Shown: one piece after another, positions 27,162-34,617 of the stretch
Layout: each line of letters starts with the position of its first letter
Position numbering within the stretch: position 1 is the first letter of the stretch
NCBI RefSeq assembly: GCF_015206815.1
Contig: NZ_JADEXZ010000018.1
Span: 18,229 to 82,228 of the forward strand
DNA: 64,000 nt
Direction of reading: 5' to 3'
Source: Fortiea sp. LEGE XX443
Lineage (GTDB): Bacteria; Cyanobacteriota; Cyanobacteriia; Cyanobacteriales; Nostocaceae
Notes under the pieces: model-generated
Database searches by the model: none
What the model was told of the DNA's origin: nothing
What the model saw: the letters and a program-made list of their open reading frames with translations, nothing else
Translations under genes and position numbers: made by a program

Positions 27162-28486
27162 GTTGTACTAAATAAGGATATATCTGCTTTAATAAAATCA
27201 ATAAATTGTCTGGCTGTGCGTCCAGAACGACCATTATTACGAGTTGCCCACTGTAATGCTTGATATTCTAAATCTTCTGGGCTGAGATTAATTTTGGCTT
27301 GTGTTGCTAAATGGCGAATTATTGTTAAATAAGTCTGCTGATTAGCTGGCTCAAAGGTTAATGTCAGACCAAAGCGATCGCTAAATGATAACTTCTCCTG
27401 CATGGTATCCCAAGCATGGATCTCTTCGTGGTCTTTGGGGGCAGGTCTATCGGCGAAATACTCCCGAATTAGGTGGCGGCGGTTAGAGGTGGCGTAGACA
27501 ACTACATTTTGAGGTCGCGCAGTTAAATTGCCTTCTAAAACTACCTTAAGGGCTTTAAAAGCATCGTCATCTTCTTCAAAGGAGAGGTCATCCACAAATA
27601 TGATAAATTTTTGGGGCAACCCGCGTAATTGTTCCACAATTTTTGGTAAATCTTGCAAATCCGATTTGGCTACTTCCAGTAAGCGGAGGTGGTGTTCTCC
27701 ATACTCATTCAACAAGGCTTTGACTAAAGAAGATTTCCCTGAACCTCGACTACCGTAAAGTAATACGTGCAGTGCAGCCTCACCTGATAATAAAAATTCT
27801 GTATTTTTGAGCAAAGCATCACGCTGCAATTCATATCCCACCAGGGTACTTAATTTGATGGGGTCAGGATAAGGAATACCAACAAACTGCCCATCTTGCC
27901 AACGCAAGGCGCGATACTCGGCAAATAAACCCACACCAAATTTTCGATAACAAGCGGCTAACTCTTCTACTGCATCAGCCCAGTTTTCCCAATCTGGCAA
28001 ACACAGGCTTGTATTGTTATCTGCATCATTCTGTTCTTGATACCAGACAATAGGCGAAACTGGCAGGTGAGCTACAGTCTGTACCCACTCGCTTAGAGAA
28101 GCGGTGCTGCATTCGTAGAGGGATTGTAATATCTGTAAATCATTTTGGGCGGCGGCAACTAACGCTGGAGGTAAATCTTGGAAGTCTCGCTGTTGTGCCA
28201 GTCGGCTAAAGGGGTTATCACAAATGAGAATTTGCGAAATTAAGTAGTCTTCCCAATTTTGATTTCGTGCCGCCAAGGAGTGAAAGTAATTGCCATAAGC
28301 TTGAAGACAACCCCTCGCATCAGCATCAGTGTAACGTATTGCTTGCAACAGTTCCAGAAATGCGATCGCGGCTTCGCTCTGGAGAACAGATTGGTAAAGT
28401 AAAAGAGATGCTGCTTGACGCTGGAGGAATTGAACCTGGGCATAAGACGAATTACTTGCCGTTGGCATCGCTGGAATATCCATCAA
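27155..28486 (-). CDS. DUF815 family AAA-type ATPase
   Basis: A 443-residue protein. The N-terminal half (~1-220) is helical and variable. Residues ~225-440 are the DUF815 (COG2607) ATPase: GYELQRDALLKNTEFLLSG, Walker A LLYGSRGSGKSSLVKALLNE (~243-262), Walker B KFIIFVDDLSFEEDD (~294-308), ATSNRRHLIREYF (~333-345) with sensor Asn and Arg, SFSDRFGLTLTFEP (~370), and a C-terminal GRSGRTARQFIDFI. The function of DUF815 ATPases is not established. The last residues STTK plus the stop are encoded where the gene runs into a MITE-like element (27031-27161), so the native C-terminus may have been altered. It is upstream of, and in the same direction as, the TerB-C/ATPase/helicase operon, 191 bp away. 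Confidence 0.9.
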   Translation of the reverse strand: MMDIPAMPTASNSSYAQVQFLQRQAASLLLYQSVLQSEAAIAFLELLQAIRYTDADARGCLQAYGNYFHSLAARNQNWEDYLISQILICDNPFSRLAQQRDFQDLPPALVAAAQNDLQILQSLYECSTASLSEWVQTVAHLPVSPIVWYQEQNDADNNTSLCLPDWENWADAVEELAACYRKFGVGLFAEYRALRWQDGQFVGIPYPDPIKLSTLVGYELQRDALLKNTEFLLSGEAALHVLLYGSRGSGKSSLVKALLNEYGEHHLRLLEVAKSDLQDLPKIVEQLRGLPQKFIIFVDDLSFEEDDDAFKALKVVLEGNLTARPQNVVVYATSNRRHLIREYFADRPAPKDHEEIHAWDTMQEKLSFSDRFGLTLTFEPANQQTYLTIIRHLATQAKINLSPEDLEYQALQWATRNNGRSGRTARQFIDFIKADISLFSTTK

Positions 28487-28570
28487 TCAACTGGGTGATG
28501 TAGCTAAATAGCTATGGTAAATTGTCTGCTGACCTTGGCTGTAAAGTCAAAATCTACATAGGTTTTAACA

Positions 28571-28888
28571 ATGAATTTAGGTATAATCGCTGCTTTCGCC
28601 TACGGCATCTTAGCAATTTTCGGTGGGATTATGGGCTACGTTCAGGCTCGTAGTCAGGTGTCACTCCTCAGTGGTAGTGTTAGTGGGTTGTTACTTATTT
28701 TATCTGCTTACTTGCAACTCCAAGGGCAAACCTGGGGTTTGATTCTAGCTGCTTTCGTGACTGCTATTTTGGTGGTTGTCTTTGCTGTGAGATTAGCTAA
28801 GACACGCAAGCTTATGCCTGCGGGATTAATGACTGTTTTAGGTGTGCTGACACTGGCTGTAATTGTGCATCAGCTGTTAGTAAGATAA
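28571..28888 (+). CDS. TMEM14 family small membrane protein
   Basis: A 105-residue protein with four hydrophobic helices: IIAAFAYGILAIFGGIMGYV, SLLSGSVSGLLLILSAYL, TWGLILAAFVTAILVVVFAV and GLMTVLGVLTLAVIVHQLLV. The GG-x-x-GY and SG-x-x-SG-x-LL motifs are typical of TMEM14/FAX1 proteins. Plant FAX1 exports fatty acids from plastids, and cyanobacterial members are the presumed ancestors. Divergent from the DUF815 gene, 84 bp apart. Followed by 1 kb without genes. Confidence 0.93.
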   Translation: MNLGIIAAFAYGILAIFGGIMGYVQARSQVSLLSGSVSGLLLILSAYLQLQGQTWGLILAAFVTAILVVVFAVRLAKTRKLMPAGLMTVLGVLTLAVIVHQLLVR

Positions 28889-29932
28889 AAACTATTTTCT
28901 CTGCGTAAATCTTCCTGAGCGATAGTACATTTATATTATTGCATTACTTTGGCGATCGCTAGAAAACTAGGCTGAATTGGTCAAAAATATAGCTTCCTAC
29001 TGAAATCTAGATGATAAATTATTAATATTTAACCGGAAAAAACTCATCATCGTCCTTCTAAAACATCCGGTTTTGTTTATTAAGTAATGATAAATAAAAA
29101 TAATAGTGCATGAAATTGCCGCAGTTTTGAGGGTCTACCCCTTTGAGTAGCCAGGGTTTGTAAGTTTAGTAGCGCCATTTCAGGATAAATAACAGTCCTT
29201 ACTGAGCGCTAAATCCTGATTATTGCAAAACATCAATCTTTAGATAGTGTTTTTTCTTTAACTAAGCAATTAGCAAAGCATATTGCTCGGTAAATAAAAG
29301 TAGTCTAACTGTTATAGCAATCCTAAATAATTTGTGAGCAACAAGATACTCAACTTTTTTGAGATGTCAGTAATCTGCCATTTTGGCTTTTCACAGATCA
29401 AATAATAATTGCTATATTAACTAACCTAATAAAAAGGTCTTTTAGACTACTAAATATTTATCATCATAGGGAGATAAACTACTGTAAAAAGATTTTCATG
29501 GCTTTCATTAACAAGATAAAACCTGAATTAGCAAGACCTTGAGCTAAGTGTTATGTTGTGAATACTAATCTATTAATTACTGGTTTTAGTTAGTTAAAAT
29601 CATAAATACAGAAAATTAAATTTTAAATTTTCCTGATATCGATAAATGTTAACGCATTAAATAATAAACTAACTAAATATGTGATTTTTGATAGGAGTAT
29701 ATAAAAAATTTTAACGTTTTGTGGGGTTTTATTAGCAGTGGTAAAAGCAAATAAAAGATTGTAATGCCAGTTTGGCAGTTTTATATTTTGAAAATGAGGT
29801 ATTAGTATGGTAGAAGAAAGATGATTGATATTTTAGACACTTGTTGCTATCTACTTAAGGTCTTCCAGTAAAAATAATCCCGAAATTAAGTAATTGATTA
29901 TCTCAGCACTTTTACGAAATAGGAAATAATAC
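28889..29932. other. 1.04-kb AT-rich non-coding region before the kinase/HopA1 operon
   Basis: No frame longer than about 30 codons looks coding on either strand. Visible structures are an imperfect stem TCAGGAT/ATCCTGAT (29180-29220) and a small stem GGTCTACCC/GTAGCC (29132-29151). Two tiny plus-strand frames, 29498-29542 (14 residues) and 29821-29871 (16 residues, containing T-C-C), are the only candidates for a short peptide and neither is persuasive. The region probably holds the promoter and a long leader for the kinase gene, and possibly a small RNA. Confidence 0.5.
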
Positions 29933-31171
29933 ATGTTATTACCACTATCTTCTCAAAACGTTATCCAGTATCTGCAAGCAGCAGAACTGTATAGCTTAGA
30001 AGATGGCAATTCAGTCAACCCTGAGTTGCCAGGAAGTAGCAAAAAGAATTTCAATTTACTAGTGACTCTGGGAAATAATCACCAACTGCTAGTTAAACAA
30101 GAACGCCGCCAAGCAAATGATGGAAATCCCCACGAATTTTTTAATGAGTGGCTATTTCACCAGTTATTGCGGCAGTTTCCAGTTTTAGGTAATATTGCAG
30201 CGATCGCATCATTAGTAATACATTTCGATGAGGACAATTCCATCCTTGTCCGCAATTATTTAAGTGAATATCTCGAATTAGGTAGTTTTTACCAAAATAA
30301 TTATAATTTTCCTCCAGAAATTGCCACTGCGATCGGCACTACAATTGCAGGGCTACATCGCACAACTTTTCAGCGCCGAGAATATCGAGATTTTATGGCA
30401 ACTGCGCCAGAAGGACAATATCGGTATAATTTCTACAACCCAGCACAGGGTATAGAATCACTGACTCCAGATATTTTTGGCGCAGTTCCCAAAGAAGCAC
30501 TACAATTTTATACTTTCTATCAGTGCTATGAGAGTTTAGAATTTGCGATCGCAGATTTAGCCTATGAATGGAAACCTTGCTGTTTAACTCACAATGATTT
30601 GAATTTGAACAACATTTTGCTTCATTCTCGCTGGGATAAGTTAGATAATTGCTTAGTACGTCTGATAGATTGGGAAGCTTGCGCCTGGGGAGATCCAGCA
30701 TTTGATTTAGGCACTTTAATCGCCAGCTATTTAAGAATTTGGCTTTCTAGTTTACTCATAGATTCCATGCTAGAGTTAGAAGAATCATTGCAGTTAGCAG
30801 TCATACCACTAGAAGCTATTCAACCATCATTAATGGCTTTAATTCAAGCTTATCTGAATGCTTTTCCCGCTATTTTAGAACATCGTCCAGACTTTTTGGA
30901 GCGTGTCATCCAGTTTGCTGGACTAGGGCTAATTCACCAACTGCAAAAAACAATTAAGTATCGACAACACTTTGATAATACTGATATGTGTGCGCTACAA
31001 GTAGCACAAAATCTGCTAACTATGCCTGAAAAATCTGTACAGACTATTTTCGGTGTTACCAAAGCAGAAATTATTGAACCTATGGCTAAACAGCATCAAC
31101 TTGCCCAACCGCAAAAAGAACAAAAATTAGTTCGTCTGTATTACGAAAAAACCCGTTTGCGGGGGTGTTAA
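29933..31171 (+). CDS. aminoglycoside-phosphotransferase-like kinase, class V lanthipeptide/thioamitide kinase type
   Basis: A 412-residue APH-fold kinase. The ATP-anchoring Lys is in HQLLVKQERR (~53-62), the catalytic loop is LTHNDLNLNNILLH (~221-234, with H-x-D and Asn), and the metal-binding block is LIDWEACAWGDPAFDLG (~245-261). The gene is followed after 52 bp by a HopA1-family gene on the same strand, and a terminator closes the pair. Kinase plus HopA1 is the composition of split Ser/Thr dehydratases such as LxmK/LxmY (lexapeptide) and TvaC/TvaD (thioviridamide), where the kinase phosphorylates Ser/Thr of a precursor peptide and the HopA1 partner eliminates phosphate. Substrate here is unknown; ordinary antibiotic resistance is unlikely given the partner. 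Confidence 0.8.
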   Translation: MLLPLSSQNVIQYLQAAELYSLEDGNSVNPELPGSSKKNFNLLVTLGNNHQLLVKQERRQANDGNPHEFFNEWLFHQLLRQFPVLGNIAAIASLVIHFDEDNSILVRNYLSEYLELGSFYQNNYNFPPEIATAIGTTIAGLHRTTFQRREYRDFMATAPEGQYRYNFYNPAQGIESLTPDIFGAVPKEALQFYTFYQCYESLEFAIADLAYEWKPCCLTHNDLNLNNILLHSRWDKLDNCLVRLIDWEACAWGDPAFDLGTLIASYLRIWLSSLLIDSMLELEESLQLAVIPLEAIQPSLMALIQAYLNAFPAILEHRPDFLERVIQFAGLGLIHQLQKTIKYRQHFDNTDMCALQVAQNLLTMPEKSVQTIFGVTKAEIIEPMAKQHQLAQPQKEQKLVRLYYEKTRLRGC

Positions 31172-31223
31172 CGGATAGTTTTAAAAGCCTTGATACTCCC
31201 CACTCCCTATTCTCTATTAAGCA

Positions 31224-32309
31224 ATGCTAGACTCTTCTACCAATCCCCTGTTACATTCTCTATTCGATATTGCTAGGAATATCCACATTGAATCCAACTT
31301 CTCGATTCATCATCCTCACTATCAACCTTTTGCCTTGCCAACTAAAGTAGCAGATAGATTTCAGCAAAATTCTGTGGCTTTACAGCAGAAATATCTGACT
31401 CTGCTATTGCGAAACTTCCTTTATGGGATTTATTACAACGGTTCCCTACAGAGCATTTTAGCTGTCAATACCGATACACCTAATTGCTTGACACACCAAA
31501 ATTTAGCTAATAATCATCATTTGGGTATTGATTGGGAATTTTACGAACAACTGCACAGCAGCAATCACGGTACAGGATATTTTGATCCTAGTTGGCAAGT
31601 GTTACGTCAAGAACCTGATGGTAGTATGGCAGTAACAAAATGTGGTTTAACACTGTATATTGAGCCAGATTGCCATCTCAAACCTAAAAGCAAATCTGCC
31701 AAACCTGGGGAATCAGTATCGATTTGGATGCCTAAAAATCATCTACAAAATGGCTGTTATGTGGCGGTAAGTGATGTCGGACAAGAACAGCAGAGTTTAG
31801 ATGCTGATTTGGGAACAGGAAGAATTTATTTTAATATTACGGCAGATGGGGCGATCGCACTCATGGATAGCCTGACGCTGCAACTCAACAAAGCCGCCAT
31901 TCAATTTACCTTTCAAGTACTTTACAACCCTTCAGCCTACGGACGCTACGACTCAGGGTTACTCTACTTTGAACGAGACGACTACCCAGCAATTCACCGA
32001 ATTCTTCAGGCTGTCTACGCAGAACATCAATCTCATTTTCAGCCAGAAATACCTTTGTTCACTAAATTTTTAGCTCCAGGACTAAGTTTAGCCGAAGAAC
32101 CAATTCAAAAATTCGCCGCTCAAGAAAGTTTTGGCATGAACCGTTGTCAAATTGTTGCTCATGCTTTATTAGAAGTTTGGCAAAAAGGTAAGAATGCAAT
32201 TGAGGAGCGCATGAAGTCAATTGAGCAACACTTTGCACTACACTCAGTTGATCTGCAACGCCCTTACCTAAACCCTACTTCTGATGATATATATTACCCC
32301 TTAAATTGA
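31224..32309 (+). CDS. HopA1 family protein, putative phospho-Ser/Thr lyase
   Basis: A 361-residue protein of the T3SS-effector HopA1 family. Typical parts are NFLYGIYYNGSLQ (~64-76), GIDWEFYEQLHSSNHGTGYF (~98-117), PGESVSIWMPKNHLQNGCYV (~157-176), GRIYFNITADGAIALMDSL (~194-212), FTFQVLYNPSAYGRYDSGLL (~220-239) and YFERDDYPAI (~240-249). HopA1 domains act as lyases removing phosphate from modified Ser/Thr in class V lanthipeptide and thioamitide synthesis; the plant-pathogen effector gave the name. It is paired with an APH-like kinase 52 bp upstream and closed by a terminator at 32342-32364. No LxmX-type third gene, protease, transporter or YcaO gene is next to it. The reaction is inferred from the pairing. 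Confidence 0.82.
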   Translation: MLDSSTNPLLHSLFDIARNIHIESNFSIHHPHYQPFALPTKVADRFQQNSVALQQKYLTLLLRNFLYGIYYNGSLQSILAVNTDTPNCLTHQNLANNHHLGIDWEFYEQLHSSNHGTGYFDPSWQVLRQEPDGSMAVTKCGLTLYIEPDCHLKPKSKSAKPGESVSIWMPKNHLQNGCYVAVSDVGQEQQSLDADLGTGRIYFNITADGAIALMDSLTLQLNKAAIQFTFQVLYNPSAYGRYDSGLLYFERDDYPAIHRILQAVYAEHQSHFQPEIPLFTKFLAPGLSLAEEPIQKFAAQESFGMNRCQIVAHALLEVWQKGKNAIEERMKSIEQHFALHSVDLQRPYLNPTSDDIYYPLN

Positions 32310-32341
32310 TAACTGTCGCCGTTACAGTAATATGATTTTGG

Positions 32342-32364
32342 ATAGCAGGCTATCAGCCTGCTAT
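32342..32364 (+). terminator. intrinsic terminator of the kinase/HopA1 operon
   Basis: ATAGCAGGCT (32342-32351), loop ATC, AGCCTGCTAT (32355-32364), then TTTGGTTTTTTAATTTTT. A perfect 10-bp stem and U-tract that separate the pair from the thioesterase gene. Confidence 0.85.
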
Positions 32365-32393
32365 TTTGGTTTTTTAATTTTTAATTTTACAAA

Positions 32394-32840
32394 ATGTCTT
32401 TTATCTATAACCGTACTGTTCGCTTTCCAGACACCGATGCTGCGGGTGTAGTTTATTTCGCTAATGTTTTGAGCATTTGCCATGAAGCTTATGAAGCATC
32501 TCTAGAAGCATCGGGAGTTAATCTCAAAGCTTTTTTTACTAATCCTTCCGTTGCGTTTCCTATTGTTCATGCCAATGTCGATTTTTTACGTCCAATGTAT
32601 TGCGGAGATCAGTTAAATATTAGTTTAATTCCTCAAAAATTAAGTGTAGATAAGTTTGAAATTACTTACGAAATTACCATTGCAGATGTATTAGTTGCTA
32701 AGGCTATTACTCGCCATGTTTGTATTGATGTAAATAGTAGAAGTAAGCAAGAATTATCTGATGAAATTATGCAGTGGCTAGAAACGAAGCGCAGAGATGC
32801 GGAAGGCGCAGAGAGGCGGAAATCAAGAGAGGTTATGTGA
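32394..32840 (+). CDS. 1,4-dihydroxy-2-naphthoyl-CoA thioesterase (hotdog fold)
   Basis: A 148-residue 4-hydroxybenzoyl-CoA/YbgC-type hotdog thioesterase. The catalytic Asp is in [20 protein letters not shown] (~11-30), followed by the long hotdog helix and the strands [19 protein letters not shown]. Cyanobacterial members of this size (Slr0204 type) hydrolyse DHNA-CoA in phylloquinone synthesis. The last ~17 residues ([17 protein letters not shown]) are encoded by a GCGCAGAGA-type dispersed repeat and are not part of the fold; the normal protein should end near QWLET. It starts 30 bp after the operon terminator and is probably transcribed on its own. Confidence 0.88.
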   Translation: MSFIYNRTVRFPDTDAAGVVYFANVLSICHEAYEASLEASGVNLKAFFTNPSVAFPIVHANVDFLRPMYCGDQLNISLIPQKLSVDKFEITYEITIADVLVAKAITRHVCIDVNSRSKQELSDEIMQWLETKRRDAEGAERRKSREVM

Positions 32841-32890
32841 GAGAATTTTTTAAAATTAAGTGTTGCTGAATCGAAGTAAGAATCTGGATG

Positions 32891-32917
32891 TAGAGACGTT
32901 GTATTGCAACGTCTCTA
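32891..32917 (+). terminator. hairpin repeat after the thioesterase gene
   Basis: TAGAGACGTTG (32891-32901), loop TATTG region, CAACGTCTCTA (32907-32917), then TTCTCTTCTC. This is the widespread cyanobacterial 'GAGACGTT' palindrome; a related form is at 41319-41340. It can act as a terminator. Confidence 0.55.
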
Positions 32918-32964
32918 TTCTCTTCTCTATAAAGATTTTGAAGTATTCTTTTCAGAAATCAAAG

Positions 32965-33177
32965 TATAGCAACAGCCAAAGTGATTAGGACATAAACAGA
33001 TGGTAAAACTTAGATAATAAGTAGAAAGGTGCAAATAAACCGAACTATGTAACGGAAAGTAAAGTAGCTTGAAAACCTCTTCCCTTCTGCCTTCTGCCTT
33101 GTCATAACGACAATTTTTAACACCGACCTACTTAAAAGACTTTTAACCCTGTCACCTGTCACCTGTCACCTGTTATA
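32965..33177. mobile_element. repeat family 2, copy 3, split by a nested family 1 element
   Basis: Left part 32965-33017 (TATAGCAACAGCCAAAGTG, TTAGGACATAAAC) and right part 33135-33177 (AAAGACTTTTAACCCTGTCA, heptamers, CTGTTATA) together match the uninterrupted copies at 21853-21957 and 41193-41297. A family 1 element sits between them. Without it the copy is about 96 bp, close to one heptamer shorter than the others. Confidence 0.75.
33018..33134. mobile_element. repeat family 1, copy B (117 bp, two heptamers)
   Basis: Ends TAAGTAG and CTACTTA. Nearly identical to copy A at 27031-27161 except for two fewer CCTTCTG-type heptamers (14 bp) and a few substitutions. It is inserted inside a family 2 element, so family 1 moved after that family 2 copy was in place. 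Confidence 0.85.
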
Positions 33178-33181
33178 GTTT

Positions 33182-33751
33182 CTATAACCTTGCACACTGA
33201 TCTTCTTTACTACCTTGGACGATATTACCGCCACCAGTTGGACTAGGATTATTTTCCTTACACTGCAAATTGCCGTTAATGCGATTTTGCCGAATCGTCA
33301 CCCCTCCAGTATTTTGAAAGGCTTGTAAATTTCCCCCAATCTGATTTTGGTTAGCAACCATTCTTCCTGAGTTTGACTCGAACTGCACATCTCCAGTAAT
33401 GCGTGTACTCACCACACGAGCAGCACTACCTTGCTTTACTTGGATGCTTCCACCCACGGTAGTACTAGAATTGACATCAACTAGAGTTGCTCCCTCTGCT
33501 TGAATATTGCCATTTACTTTTGCACCTATGGCGTTGAGGGTTGCGCTGCGTTCAACAACAATATTTCCTTTAACAGTTGTTCCTTTGAGTGTACAAATCT
33601 TACCTTGGGGTACTTTCACATTATCAACGGTGATTGCACCTAAGTTTCCTTGGCAGGTAATTTCTTCCGCCATTACCAAATGAGGGAACATTAAACTAGT
33701 GCTAAGTCCGATCAATGTCATCGCAACACCAGAAATTGGTTTTAGCATCAT
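33182..33751 (-). CDS. secreted repeat protein, probable beta-solenoid
   Basis: A 189-residue exported protein with signal peptide (VAMTLIGLSTSLMFPHLVMA). The mature part repeats short units of about 20 residues such as VKGNIVVERSA, VNGNIQAEGATL, VGGSIQVKQGSA, ITGDVQFESNSG and IGGNLQAFQNTG. Each has a [VI]-x-G-[ND]-[IV]-Q core, as expected for a right-handed beta-helix similar to bactofilin or polymer-forming repeats. Three Cys residues occur (two near the N-terminus, one near the end, plus CKEN). It is likely periplasmic or cell-surface. No function is known. Its stop codon lies 4 bp from a family 2 repeat end. Confidence 0.8.
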   Translation of the reverse strand: MMLKPISGVAMTLIGLSTSLMFPHLVMAEEITCQGNLGAITVDNVKVPQGKICTLKGTTVKGNIVVERSATLNAIGAKVNGNIQAEGATLVDVNSSTTVGGSIQVKQGSAARVVSTRITGDVQFESNSGRMVANQNQIGGNLQAFQNTGGVTIRQNRINGNLQCKENNPSPTGGGNIVQGSKEDQCARL

Positions 33752-33836
33752 GGTTAAAGTTTTTGTGATAGTTTATGGTTATTAATGTCACATTGATAGA
33801 TGAAACTTGCTTAAATAATTCATGAGAAAAAGTTCA

Positions 33837-34273
33837 TCAATAATTTTGCCAGTGTATTGTAGACATATCCGAAAATGATTGTAGGGCGCGAATAACTTTG
33901 AGAGTACCAGTAAAACCTAATGGCAATGGAGATATCTCAGCAGCAGTGGCGGCTTGAAATATTAAAGTGCGAATTGCGTAATGGCTTAAAAGCCAACCGT
34001 AGATTTCTTGAACAACTTCGCGGGGTTTGAGGAACGAATAGGAGTTTTACGCCCATTGAGATGAGTTTTTAACTCATCAATAGTATTTTCGATTTCCCAA
34101 CGTTGATGATATTCAGTAGCTAACAACAAAGCTGGGAATAGAGCAATGTCCACCAAACTGGTAATTAAACGATAATTTTGTTGTTCATTGTCTGAGTCGA
34201 TAGTATACTCTATCACCCGCACTTGAATCTTTGAACCACCTTTATTTCTACAATGTGCTGCCCTTAACCGCAT
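33837..34273 (-). pseudogene. IS4-type transposase remnant, truncated and frameshifted
   Basis: The minus-strand frame reads KIQVRVIEYTI, YRLITSLVDIALFPALLLA and YHQRWEIENTIDELKTHLNG, which contains the Y-(2)-R-(3)-E-(6)-K signature of IS4-family DDE transposases. After RSSNPAK the frame shifts near 34015: the true continuation REVVQEIYGWLLSHYAIRTL is in another frame and ends at a TGA (33839-33837). The N-terminal two thirds, including the first DDE Asp residues, are missing. The relic cannot encode an active enzyme. Confidence 0.82.
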
Positions 34274-34617
34274 GATTCAGCTAGGTAAGCCTGACAGTTA
34301 CAAGGTGGAATAATTACTACTCCAATCATGGATTGGTGTGTCTTTTTTTTCATTCACGCAACAACGCCCTTAAAAACTACTATTTTTTCGTGGCTTTACT
34401 GTAATTAATATTAACTTTTCACAAATTTAGATATTTTTACGAGCCTTTCTAAATATAAATATACTATAAACAACAATATGCTATTTCAAGCTTATTCAGC
34501 ATTTTAGCAGAGCAGATACACCGATATTTTAGATATTGATTATCATAGAATTATTAACCTTCAGATTGAGTTAATAATTAGAACAATATCTGAACTTAGC
34601 AAATAGGTTATTTTAAT
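34274..34617. other. non-coding stretch upstream of the GGDEF gene
   Basis: 344 bp, AT-rich. The part next to the transposase remnant may be decayed IS sequence. No ORF, hairpin or known motif stands out; it presumably carries the promoter of the gene starting at 34618. Confidence 0.45.

Noticed and set aside
29498..29593. 14-residue frame (MAFINKIKPELARP) with open continuation after TGA
   Set aside because: The only purine-rich box is over 20 nt upstream, and the continuation after the stop does not look like a core peptide.
29821..29871. 16-residue frame with Thr-Cys-Cys as a possible lanthipeptide precursor
   Set aside because: Too short for leader plus core, and no clear SD. Kept only as a remark in the gap finding.
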